From Agromyces sp. Soil535 (GTDB lineage Bacteria; Actinomycetota; Actinomycetes; Actinomycetales; Microbacteriaceae): a DNA stretch of 64,000 nucleotides. The stretch's first letter is position 1; each line of letters begins with the position of its first letter. The stretch covers positions 1-64,000 of the forward strand of contig NZ_LMRW01000027.1 in NCBI RefSeq assembly GCF_001428255.1, written 5' to 3'. Made by a program: the position numbers and the translations under genes. The notes beneath the pieces were generated by a model. The model searched no databases and was not told the origin of the DNA. It saw only the letters and a list, made by a program, of their open reading frames with translations. This document shows positions 15,269-23,241 of the stretch, piece by piece.

Positions 15269-18200
15269 TCAGGGTGCGTCGGCCGGCGGAACGGGCGTTG
15301 CGAGCAACTCGTGCGCCCGTTCCGCGCATTCGTCGGTGGTGAGCGCGGCCGCAGCGTCGCGCGCGGCCGCGACCCGCTCCGCGCCGACGCGCGCCTCGGC
15401 GGCCGCGAGCAATCGGGCGAGGTTGAGCCCCGGAGTGTCCTGACGGCCCGACATGCGCTCGCCGAGCGCGAGCATCTCCAGCCCGCGTTCCTCGAGGCCC
15501 GGCTGGTGCATCGCCCACGAGCCCCAACCGATCGCGACCGTGCCGAGCACCGGCTTGTCGGTGAATCCCGGTCGCGCGCGGGCGGTTGCGGTCACGCGGT
15601 GACGCAGCCGCTCGGCCCAGCCGCGCACCTCGTCGGGCGGCCACCCCTCTAGTGCGCCGCGCGCGGCGAAGCCGGCTAGCACGATGAGGAACCAGGGGTC
15701 CCCTCGGCGGCGACCGTCATGGAACGCCGCGATCGCATGACGCGCGTGGGCCAACGACTCGGCCCGCCTGCCCTCGACGTGGGCGATCTCCGCGAGCCCG
15801 AGATCGGCGATGGTCGCGACCGTCATGCCGTCGGGGAGGGTGCGGTCGTCCTCCGCCATCGCGTCGAGCATGACTCGCGCCTCGTCGAGGCGGTCTGCGG
15901 CCACGAGCGCGCCCGCGATCATCCAGTCCACATGGAGCAGGTCCTGCTCGGCGTCGAGGCGCTCGAGCCCGATCCTGGCCTGGCGGGCGTGGCGGAGGGT
16001 CTCGAGAGGACGGCCCGACTGGCTCGCGAGCTGCGCGAGCATCATGGACGACACCGCCTCGACCAACACGTCGCCCAGGCGCTGCGCGAGCTCATGCGCG
16101 CGCAGCGCATACTCGCGTGCGGTTGCCGGATCCCCCTCGTTCTCGGCGAACTGCGACATCATGATGGAGCCGACCACTGCGGTGTCGGGATCGTCCGACT
16201 CCGACATCGCGCGGAGCCTGGACAGCGACTCGCCCACGTCGGGGAGCGCGAGCAGGAAGCCGCTCGTCGCCGCGATCCACGGTGGCATCGGATGTCCCGA
16301 CCGGGCGAGCAGGCGAAGGCGGGCGAGGCCGCGCGTGGCGGTCGTCGTGCCGGCGGCGAGGTGGGTCGCCGAAACGAGTGTGAGCGCCAGGGTCGCCGGC
16401 GCGGCCAGTTCCGGCCCCGGACGACTGCCGCGGGTGCCGTCGAGCACGGCGTCGCCGAACGCCAGGATCTCGGAGTGCGCGCTCCGCGCGGTCCATCGAT
16501 AGGCGAGCGTCGCGAACACCGGGTACACCGTCTCCGCCCGACCATCGGCGATGGCGCGCCGCAGGATCGCGACGAGGTTGTCCTCTTCGAGGTCCAACGT
16601 TCGGAAGGCCTCGATCTGACCGGGTCCGCGGACGACGGCGAGGGCGTGCGTGGACAGCGCCACCGCCCACGCGTCCATCGCCGCGAGCGCGCCGGCCTCG
16701 TCGCCGGATTCGGTCAGGCGCAGCTGCCCGAACTCGCGCACGGTCTCGAGCATGCGGTAGCGGGGGGCGGGCGACCCCATGGACGCGGCCACCGAGAGCA
16801 GCGACTGGGCGATGAGCCCGTCGAGGAGCCAGAGGGCGTCGCCCGACCCGGTCACGGCGTCGGCCGCGTCGAGGCCGAAGCCGTCGGGGAACCACGAGAG
16901 CCGGGCCATGGCGAGCCGCTCGTCGGGCGTGAGCAGCGCCCAGCTCCAGTCGATGACGGCGTGGAGCGTGCGCTGACGCGCGGGCGACGAGCGGTCGCCG
17001 CCGGCCAGGAGCGCGAACCGGTTCGCCAGGCGCGCCTCGATCTGCTCCACCGTCATCGAGCGCACCCTGGCTGCCGCGAGTTCGATCGCGAGGGGCAGTC
17101 CGTCGAGTCGCGTGCACAGCCGGGCGACCGCCTCGAGCGGCAGGTCGGCGGCGGGCCTCGCCGCGACGGCCCGCTCGAGGAAGAGCTCGACCGCCGGCCC
17201 GGCGACGTCGGCGGCGAGCGCCTCGAGCGGATACGCCTGCTCGGCGCCGATCATGAGCGGGCTCCGGCTCGTCGCCAGGACGCGTAGCGACGCGATCGAA
17301 CCCAGGAGGTCGGCTGCCCAGCGGGCCGCCCCCTCGATCACGTGCTCGCAGTTGTCGAGGACGAGGAGCGCCGGCCACTCCTCAAGCCGGGCGATGATGC
17401 GCCCCCGCACGTCGAGCCTCGCCTCGCCGAGGCGCTGGCTCGTCGACGCCTCGCGAACGCCCAGCGTCGACGCGAGCGCCAGCACGACGTCGTCATCCGT
17501 GCGGATGCTCGCCAGCTCGACCACGACGACGAGGGGATCGTCGGCCCGTGCCGCGACCTCCTGCGCGATGCGCGTCTTGCCGAGTCCGCCACCGCCGAGC
17601 ACGGTCACGAGCCGACGCCGGCGGAGCAGCCGTTCGATGGCGACGATGTCCTCGTCGCGGCCGATCAGGGCGTTCGCGGCGGCCCGCACGCCGATGCGCA
17701 CCGAGCCTCGACGGGGCTGCTCGTCGGCGCGCAGCAGCTCGGCGTTCAGTTCGACGAGTTCGCTCGCGGGCGACACTCCGAGCTCTTCGCCGAGCCGCTC
17801 GCGGAACGCGCCGAACTCGGCGATGGCTTCGACACGACGGCCGGATGCCGCGAGCGCACGCAGTCGGCGGGCGACGAGGTCCTCGTTCGCGGGTGACGCC
17901 GCCATGAGCACGGCGAGGTCGTCTGCCGCCCCGGTGTGATCGCCCGCCGCGTCGCGCGCAGCGGCGCGCCGCGCGAGCAGTTGCAGGCGCAGCGCACCGG
18001 CGCGCTCGGCGAGGGTCTGGGCGATCGGGGCATCCCCGAGGTCGAGTGCCGGCTCGCCGCGCCACAGGGCGAGCGCCTCGTCCACTCCGACGGCCGAACC
18101 CTCCCCGTCGGCCGCCCCGGCCACGCCGAGGTCGAGTTCCGAGGATGAGATCGCCAGTGCGTAGCCGCCCGGATGGGAGGCGATGAGGTCGTCGGCCGTG

Positions 18201-18451
18201 ACCGCGCGCACCCGGCTCACGAGCGTCTGCAGGGCGGCCCTCGCGTTGCGAGGCGTCGCGTCGCCCCAGAGCTCGTCGGCGATGACGTCGATGCCGACGG
18301 TGCCGCCCACCGTGCGGGGCAGCACGGCGAGCGCGGCCACGAGCGCCTTCGCCAGCGCGCCGGGCGGCTCGATGAGGGCGCCGGAACGACCTTCGAGAAG
18401 GACCGGGCCGAGCACGCCCACACGAAGGTCTGGGCGTGGTTCGATCGGCAC
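15269..18451 (-). CDS. AfsR-like SARP transcriptional regulator with STAND ATPase and TPR-like regions
   Basis: A 1060-residue regulator. The N-terminal 95 residues form an OmpR-like winged helix (LRVGVLGPVLLEG to SHPGGYALAI), followed by a bacterial transcriptional activation domain to about residue 245. A STAND-type ATPase comes next, with Walker A GGGGLGKT near residue 285 and Walker B ALLVLDNCEHV, then DGLPLAIELAAARV. The C-terminal 450 residues are helical repeats of TPR type. Such proteins activate secondary-metabolite or export genes on ligand or signal binding. The GTG at 18451 is 7 nt after TAGGCT (18464-18459, minus strand), hence leaderless; GTG at 18457 is an alternative. It is convergent with one exporter pair and divergent from the operon of the other. 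Confidence 0.9.
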   Translation of the reverse strand: MPIEPRPDLRVGVLGPVLLEGRSGALIEPPGALAKALVAALAVLPRTVGGTVGIDVIADELWGDATPRNARAALQTLVSRVRAVTADDLIASHPGGYALAISSSELDLGVAGAADGEGSAVGVDEALALWRGEPALDLGDAPIAQTLAERAGALRLQLLARRAAARDAAGDHTGAADDLAVLMAASPANEDLVARRLRALAASGRRVEAIAEFGAFRERLGEELGVSPASELVELNAELLRADEQPRRGSVRIGVRAAANALIGRDEDIVAIERLLRRRRLVTVLGGGGLGKTRIAQEVAARADDPLVVVVELASIRTDDDVVLALASTLGVREASTSQRLGEARLDVRGRIIARLEEWPALLVLDNCEHVIEGAARWAADLLGSIASLRVLATSRSPLMIGAEQAYPLEALAADVAGPAVELFLERAVAARPAADLPLEAVARLCTRLDGLPLAIELAAARVRSMTVEQIEARLANRFALLAGGDRSSPARQRTLHAVIDWSWALLTPDERLAMARLSWFPDGFGLDAADAVTGSGDALWLLDGLIAQSLLSVAASMGSPAPRYRMLETVREFGQLRLTESGDEAGALAAMDAWAVALSTHALAVVRGPGQIEAFRTLDLEEDNLVAILRRAIADGRAETVYPVFATLAYRWTARSAHSEILAFGDAVLDGTRGSRPGPELAAPATLALTLVSATHLAAGTTTATRGLARLRLLARSGHPMPPWIAATSGFLLALPDVGESLSRLRAMSESDDPDTAVVGSIMMSQFAENEGDPATAREYALRAHELAQRLGDVLVEAVSSMMLAQLASQSGRPLETLRHARQARIGLERLDAEQDLLHVDWMIAGALVAADRLDEARVMLDAMAEDDRTLPDGMTVATIADLGLAEIAHVEGRRAESLAHARHAIAAFHDGRRRGDPWFLIVLAGFAARGALEGWPPDEVRGWAERLRHRVTATARARPGFTDKPVLGTVAIGWGSWAMHQPGLEERGLEMLALGERMSGRQDTPGLNLARLLAAAEARVGAERVAAARDAAAALTTDECAERAHELLATPVPPADAP

Positions 18452-18533
18452 GCGCACGAGCCTACCCGTGGGCACGGACGCCCCGCCTCGATCCTGACAG
18501 GTTCGCCGTCGCCGACGCCTCGAGATGCGGATA

Positions 18534-18580
18534 AGCAACAAGGGTTGACAAAACACTATTAGCAACCTAAGTTGCTTACA
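18534..18580 (+). promoter_or_regulatory. Leaderless promoter with two inverted-repeat operators
   Basis: TTGACA (18545-18550) and TAAGTT (18568-18573) are separated by 17 bp; the expected transcription start is the A of the ATG at 18580. Two related palindromes cover it: AGCAAC-AAGG-GTTGAC (18534-18549, imperfect) includes the -35 box, and AGCAAC-CTAA-GTTGCT (18561-18576, perfect) includes the -10 box. They are 27 bp apart centre to start. Occupancy would block RNA polymerase, so I infer repression, most likely by the HTH protein encoded immediately downstream. Confidence 0.85.
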
Positions 18581-18816
18581 TGACCCCGCGAATCCCGGAA
18601 CCGATCGGCGCCGAAGCCGACGACCTCGCCGCCGTCGTTGCGCTGCGCGAGCTTGCAGACCGGCTCGAGGACGCCGCCGTCGAGCGGGCGATGCGCGCCG
18701 GTTGGAGCTGGACGCAGGTTGCCGAGGCGCTCGGCGTCACGCGCCAGGCCGTGCACAAGAAACACCACCGGCGACTCGAAGCCGCCGGCATCGAACTGAG
18801 GAGGCGCAATGCGTGA
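18580..18816 (+). CDS. Small helix-turn-helix protein, partner of the Clp N-domain protein
   Basis: This 78-residue protein is little more than a DNA-binding domain: an acidic helix (DDLAAVVALRELADRLEDAAVERAM) followed by GWSWTQVAEALGVTRQAVHKKHHRRLEAAG, a clear helix-turn-helix of the sigma-region-4/AsnC type. Translation starts at the predicted transcription start, so the mRNA has no leader. The stop overlaps the next gene by eight bases, implying a shared complex. Pairs of this kind are common in actinobacteria. I infer that it binds the AGCAAC palindromes at its own promoter. Confidence 0.85.
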   Translation: MTPRIPEPIGAEADDLAAVVALRELADRLEDAAVERAMRAGWSWTQVAEALGVTRQAVHKKHHRRLEAAGIELRRRNA

Positions 18817-19306
18817 GGTACCCGAACCCCTCGACGGCGGCGTGGGCGTCAGCCTGAAGCGCATCGTCCAGCGAGCCATCGACGAGGCCGTGCGGCGAGG
18901 CGCGCCGAATGTCGAGGCCGAGCACCTGCTGCTCGTGATCTCGGCCGGAGACGATGCAGCCGGGAGGGCGCTCGCCGAGGTCGGACTCGATCACGCGGGC
19001 GTGGAGGCAGCGCTCCGCGAAGAACGCGAGCGAGCCCTCGCGGCAGCGGGGGTCGAGCCCGTGGCCGAGGAGCGGCTGCGGTCCACCCGCAGGTCGCGAC
19101 CCGGCTGGGGCGCCTCGTTCCGCGAGGCCATGCTCCGTGCGGACTTCCGCACACGTCGCGACCGCAGCCGCGACGAGCGCGAGCGACTCGCGGTCGCCTC
19201 CGCGCTGCTCGGCATCCTGCGTGCCGACCTCGGTACCGTGCCGCGTGCGCTCGCCTACGCGGGCGTCGACCGGCGCGCCCTCATCAACCGACTCGAACAG
19301 CTCTGA
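18809..19306 (+). CDS. Stand-alone Clp N-terminal domain protein
   Basis: A 165-residue protein made almost only of a Clp_N (double ClpA/ClpC N-repeat) domain: SLKRIVQRAIDEAVRRGAPNVEAEHLLLVIS gives repeat one and RLAVASALLGILRADLGTVPRALAYAGVDRRAL repeat two. No AAA+ module follows. In ClpC such domains bind adaptors, phosphoarginine and cyclic peptide antibiotics. Mycobacterial ClpC2, another orphan N-domain protein, is reported to bind cyclomarin and to control its own expression. Coupling to an HTH gene and a drug-type exporter suggests a ligand-sensing role here. The two repeats are joined by an Arg-rich linker (RSTRRSRPGWG). Confidence 0.85.
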   Translation: MREVPEPLDGGVGVSLKRIVQRAIDEAVRRGAPNVEAEHLLLVISAGDDAAGRALAEVGLDHAGVEAALREERERALAAAGVEPVAEERLRSTRRSRPGWGASFREAMLRADFRTRRDRSRDERERLAVASALLGILRADLGTVPRALAYAGVDRRALINRLEQL

Positions 19307-19353
19307 CGGCTCGAACGACCTGACGACTCGAACAATTCTGAGAGGACCGTGCC

Positions 19354-20367
19354 GTGACCACCTCCACCACCGGCTGGGCCGTTGAGGCCGAGGGCCTCGT
19401 GAAGGCCTTCGGGGACACCCGTGCGGTCGACGGCGTCGACTTGCACGTCCCCACCGGTTCCGTCTACGGCGTGCTCGGCCCGAACGGGGCCGGGAAGACC
19501 ACGACGATCTCGATGCTCGCGACGCTCCTTCGTCCCGACGCCGGGAGTGCCCGCGTCTTCGGCCACGATGTCGTGCGGGAACCGCAGATCGTGCGCCAGC
19601 TCGTCGGGCTCACCGGCCAGTACGCCTCACTCGACGAAGCCCTCTCGGGCGTCGAGAATCTCGTGCTGTTCTCGCGGCTGCAGGGTTGCAGTCGCGCAGG
19701 GGCAAGGCGAAAGGCCGCCGAACTCCTCGAGGAGTTCGGGCTCGCGGATGCCGCGAAGAAGCCCGTCACGCAGTACTCGGGCGGCATGCGCCGGAGGCTC
19801 GACCTCGCGGCGAGCCTCATCGCCCAGCCGCCCCTCATGTTCCTCGACGAGCCGACCACCGGCCTCGATCCGCGTACGAGGGCGCGGATGTGGCAGACGA
19901 TCCGCCGCCTCGTCGCGACCGGGTCGACGGTGCTCCTCACCACGCAGTACCTCGACGAGGCCGACCAGCTCGCCGACCGCATCGCGGTCATCGACCACGG
20001 TCGTGTGGTCGCCGAGGGCACCAATGAGGAGCTCAAGGCTTCGGTCGGGGAGTCGAGCCTGCATCTCCGCCTCGTCGACGCCGACGATCTCGACGACGCC
20101 AGCGTCGCTCTTGAACGCGTGCTCGGCGCCCGCCCGGCCGTCTCGCCCGAAGCCGGCCGCCTGACTGCGCCGATACAGAATGCCGACCGCGTGACCGACC
20201 TGCTCGTTACGCTTCGCGAGTCCGGCATCCGCGTCGCCGAGATGAGCGTCTCGAAGCCGACACTCGACGAGGTGTTCCTCACGGTCACGGGCCACGGGGT
20301 CGAGCCAGACCAGATGGACGACGTCGACGCCGAGGCATCCGCCGCACTCGAAGGGAGCCGCGCATGA
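19354..20367 (+). CDS. DrrA-type ABC exporter ATPase, copy 2
   Basis: A 337-residue ATPase with Walker A GPNGAGKTT, signature YSGGMRRRLDLAASLIAQPP, Walker B LMFLDEPTTGLDPRTR and the DrrA hallmark LLTTQYLDEADQLADR. It starts at GTG 19354 after GAGAGGA and lies 47 bp after the Clp N-domain gene in the same direction, so it is probably part of one operon driven from 18545. It is a close paralogue of the ATPase at 13411-14430; the cores are almost identical and differences cluster at the N-terminus and in the linker before residue 300. Confidence 0.93.
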   Translation: MTTSTTGWAVEAEGLVKAFGDTRAVDGVDLHVPTGSVYGVLGPNGAGKTTTISMLATLLRPDAGSARVFGHDVVREPQIVRQLVGLTGQYASLDEALSGVENLVLFSRLQGCSRAGARRKAAELLEEFGLADAAKKPVTQYSGGMRRRLDLAASLIAQPPLMFLDEPTTGLDPRTRARMWQTIRRLVATGSTVLLTTQYLDEADQLADRIAVIDHGRVVAEGTNEELKASVGESSLHLRLVDADDLDDASVALERVLGARPAVSPEAGRLTAPIQNADRVTDLLVTLRESGIRVAEMSVSKPTLDEVFLTVTGHGVEPDQMDDVDAEASAALEGSRA

Positions 20368-21194
20368 CCACCGCGACCGTCACCCCTGCGCTCATCATCC
20401 CCGGCGCCGAGCGCTCACTCAAGAACTCCGTGGGCCTTGGCCAGACGCTCTCGAACTCGTTCGCGATGGCGTGGCGGGGGCTCCTGAAGATCAAGCGGAC
20501 GCCCGAGCAGCTCTTCGACGTGACGTTCCAGCCGATCCTGCTCACCGTCATGTTCACGTACATCTTCGGCGGCGCGATCGCCGGTACACCCGAGGACTAC
20601 CTGCCGTTCATCGTGCCGGGCATCCTCGTGCAGACCGTCATCATGACCTCCGTCGTGACCGGGGTGCAGCTCCGCGAGGACATGACGAAGGGAGTCTTCG
20701 ATCGGTTCCGATCGTTCCCGATCGCACGCGTCGCGCCCCTCGCGGGCGCGTTGCTCGCGGACACCGTTCGGTACGCGATCGCGTCGCTCGTGACGTTCGC
20801 CACCGCCCTCGTGATGGGCTACCGGCCCGACGGCGGTCTCGCCGGCGTGCTCCTCGCGAGCGTGCTCGTGATCGTGTCGGCCTGGTCGCTCAGCTGGATC
20901 TTCGCGTTCTTCGGCGTCATAGCGCGCTCGGCGGGCGCGGTGCAGGGCATCTCGCTGATGATCCTGTTCCCGCTCACGTTCCTCTCGAACGCCTTCGTCC
21001 CGGCGTCGACGATGCCCGACTGGCTCGCGTGGTTCGTCAGCGTGAACCCGGTTTCGCACCTCGTCACCGCCACACGGGAACTCACGACGACGGGCGCGTC
21101 GGGCGTCGAGGTCTGGGTGGCGCTCGCCGCGTCCGCCGCAGTGGTCGCCGTGTTCGCACCGCTCACGGTGCGCGCCTACATGCGGAAGGCGTGA
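20364..21194 (+). CDS. DrrB-type ABC-2 exporter permease, copy 2
   Basis: The 276-residue permease overlaps the ATPase gene by ATGA (20364-20367). It repeats the DrrB features of copy 1 (LLKIKRTPEQLFDVTFQPILL, YIFGGAIAGTPEDYLP, FPLTFLSNAFVPASTMPDW). It is the last gene of the inferred HTH/Clp-N/ATPase/permease operon; the next gene converges on it 21 bp downstream. The region around residues 215-250, facing outward in ABC-2 proteins, differs more from copy 1 than the rest and may reflect a different substrate. Confidence 0.92.
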   Translation: MTTATVTPALIIPGAERSLKNSVGLGQTLSNSFAMAWRGLLKIKRTPEQLFDVTFQPILLTVMFTYIFGGAIAGTPEDYLPFIVPGILVQTVIMTSVVTGVQLREDMTKGVFDRFRSFPIARVAPLAGALLADTVRYAIASLVTFATALVMGYRPDGGLAGVLLASVLVIVSAWSLSWIFAFFGVIARSAGAVQGISLMILFPLTFLSNAFVPASTMPDWLAWFVSVNPVSHLVTATRELTTTGASGVEVWVALAASAAVVAVFAPLTVRAYMRKA

Positions 21195-21215
21195 TCCCGC
21201 CCGTCGGCCGAGGGC

Positions 21216-21875
21216 TCAGCGCACCGTCTTGCGGCTCGTGATCTGACCCGTGTCGAAGCCGAGCAGGTGCAGGCCGCCGTGGAAGCGGGCGTGCTCGACC
21301 TTGATGCAGCGGTCCATGACGACGGTGAGCCCCTGCTCCTCGCCGTAGTACGCGGCATCCTGGTTCCAGATGCCGAGCTGCACCCAGATCGTCTTCGCGC
21401 CCGAGGCGAGCACCTCGTCGACCACCTGCGGGATGTCGCTGCCGCGTCGGAACACCACGACGATGTCGGGCACCTCGGGCAGGTCGGAGAGGCTCGCGTA
21501 TGCCGGCTGACCGAGGATCTCGGTGGAGTTCGGGTTCACGAAGTAGAGCCGGTAGTCGCTCGACTGCTGCAGGTAGGTGCCGACGAAGTAGCTCGAGCGC
21601 GCCGGGTTCGGCGACGCGCCGACGATCGCGACGGACTTGGCGGCGTTGAGGATCCTCAGCCGTTGCTTCGCGTCGGGTCCGATCCACGTGCGCTGCGAGT
21701 GCAGCAGCTTCGCGAGCGGCGAATTCGCGGGCAGCTCGCAGGAGAGCCCGTTGACGAGGCGCACGGTCTCGAGACTCGTGCTGAGCTCCGTCGAAGTGTC
21801 GGCCCCTCCAGCCGGGGCGGATGCCGCGGCATCCGCCCCGGTCAGGACGGCCGTGGTCGTGGCATCCGTCGTCAT
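21216..21875 (-). CDS. CoA-binding domain protein, coupled to metY
   Basis: A 219-residue protein with a Rossmann-type CoA-binding domain: SVAIVGASPNPARSSYFVGTYL at about residues 82-103, VNPNSTEILGQPAYASLSDLP and DIVVVFRRGSDIPQVVDEV. It belongs to the YccU-like group of unknown function. About 75 N-terminal residues are low-complexity (Ala, Thr, Gly) and then LVNGLSCELPANSPLAKLLHSQ, a segment shared by family members in actinobacteria. Its ATG overlaps the metY stop by four bases (21872-21875), so it is made together with the sulfhydrylase. Confidence 0.85.
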   Translation of the reverse strand: MTTDATTTAVLTGADAAASAPAGGADTSTELSTSLETVRLVNGLSCELPANSPLAKLLHSQRTWIGPDAKQRLRILNAAKSVAIVGASPNPARSSYFVGTYLQQSSDYRLYFVNPNSTEILGQPAYASLSDLPEVPDIVVVFRRGSDIPQVVDEVLASGAKTIWVQLGIWNQDAAYYGEEQGLTVVMDRCIKVEHARFHGGLHLLGFDTGQITSRKTVR

Positions 21876-23167
21876 CGTGCTGCTCCTGTCGCGGCCGTGA
21901 GGGCCTGGTCGAGATCGTCGATGATGTCTTCAACGTCTTCGATGCCCACGCTAATCCGCACCACGCCGGGGAGCACTCCCGCATCGGCGAGCTGCTGTTC
22001 GGTGAGCTGCGCGTGCGTGGTCGACGCCGGGTGGATGATGAGCGTCTTCGCATCGCCGATGTTGGCGAGGTGCGAGGCGAGGTTCACCGACTCGATGAGC
22101 TGCTGGCCGACGGCGCGGCCGCCCTTCACCTCGAAGCTGAACACCGAACCGGGCCCCTTCGGCAGGTACTTCCGGGCGCGCTCGTGGTGCGGGTGGTTGG
22201 GAAGGCCGGCCCACAGCACGCGCTCGATGCGCGGGTCGGTCTCGAGCCACTCGGCGACCGCGCGGGCGTTGTCGACGTGCGCCTGGATGCGGTACGGCAG
22301 CGTCTCCACCCCCTGTGCGAGCAGGAACGCCGAGTGCGGCGCGAGGGCGGGGCCGATGTCGCGCAGCTGCTCGGCGCGGAGGCGCGTGAGGAACGCGTAC
22401 TCGCCGAAGTTGCCCGACCACTGGAGGCCGCCGTAGCTCGGCACGGGCTGGCCGAACAGCGGGAACTTCTCGGAGTGCCAGTGGAACCGGCCCGACTCCA
22501 CGACGACTCCGCCGAGGGTGGTGCCGTGGCCGCCGAGGAACTTCGTGGCCGAGTGCGTGACGATGTCGGCGCCCCACTCGATCGGACGGTTGAGGTAGGG
22601 CGTCGGGATCGTCGAGTCGACGATGAACGGGATGCCGTGGGCGCGGGCGACATCGGCGAGGCCCTCGAGGTCGGCGATCTCGCCCGACGGGTTCGCGATC
22701 GTCTCGACGAACAGGGCCTTGGTCTTCTCGGTGATCGCCGCGGCGTAATCGGCCGGGTCGGAGGAGCGCACGAACGTCGTCTCGACGCCGAACCGGCGGA
22801 GCGTGACGTCCAGTTGCGTGATCGAGCCGCCGTAGAGGTTCGCCGAGGCCACGATGTGGTCGCCGGTGCCGGCCAGGCTGGCGAAGGTGATGTACTGCGC
22901 GCTGAGGCCGCTCGCCGTGGCGACGGCGCCGAGGCCGCCCTCGAGGCTCGCGACGCGCTCCTCGAAGCTCGCGACGGTGGGGTTCGCGAGTCGGGAGTAG
23001 ATGTTGCCGTACTTCTGCAGGGCGAATCGGGCCGCGGCATCCGCCGTGTCGTCGAAGACGAACGCGGTCGACTGGTAGATCGGGAGCGCGCGGGCGCCCG
23101 TCACCGGGTCGGGGATGTTGCCCGCATGGATGGCGCGGGTCTTGAAGCCGAATTCGCGGTCTGCCAT
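21872..23167 (-). CDS. metY: O-acetylhomoserine sulfhydrylase (bifunctional OAH/OAS aminocarboxypropyltransferase)
   Basis: A 431-residue PLP enzyme of the Cys/Met metabolism family. FKTRAIHAGNIPDPVTGARALPIYQSTAF is the typical N-terminus; the PLP lysine lies in HSATKFLGGHG. MetY makes homocysteine directly from O-acetylhomoserine and sulfide for methionine synthesis. ATG at 23167 lies 6 nt after TAGCGT (23179-23174, minus strand), the leaderless pattern. I see no SAM riboswitch upstream. The following gene encodes a CoA-binding protein. Confidence 0.95.
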   Translation of the reverse strand: MADREFGFKTRAIHAGNIPDPVTGARALPIYQSTAFVFDDTADAAARFALQKYGNIYSRLANPTVASFEERVASLEGGLGAVATASGLSAQYITFASLAGTGDHIVASANLYGGSITQLDVTLRRFGVETTFVRSSDPADYAAAITEKTKALFVETIANPSGEIADLEGLADVARAHGIPFIVDSTIPTPYLNRPIEWGADIVTHSATKFLGGHGTTLGGVVVESGRFHWHSEKFPLFGQPVPSYGGLQWSGNFGEYAFLTRLRAEQLRDIGPALAPHSAFLLAQGVETLPYRIQAHVDNARAVAEWLETDPRIERVLWAGLPNHPHHERARKYLPKGPGSVFSFEVKGGRAVGQQLIESVNLASHLANIGDAKTLIIHPASTTHAQLTEQQLADAGVLPGVVRISVGIEDVEDIIDDLDQALTAATGAAR

Positions 23168-23241
23168 GGCTTCACGCTACTGCCCGCTGTTGCGGCCTCC
23201 GCTTCGGGCCGTAACGCGAGGCAACGGATGCCGCGGCGCGG

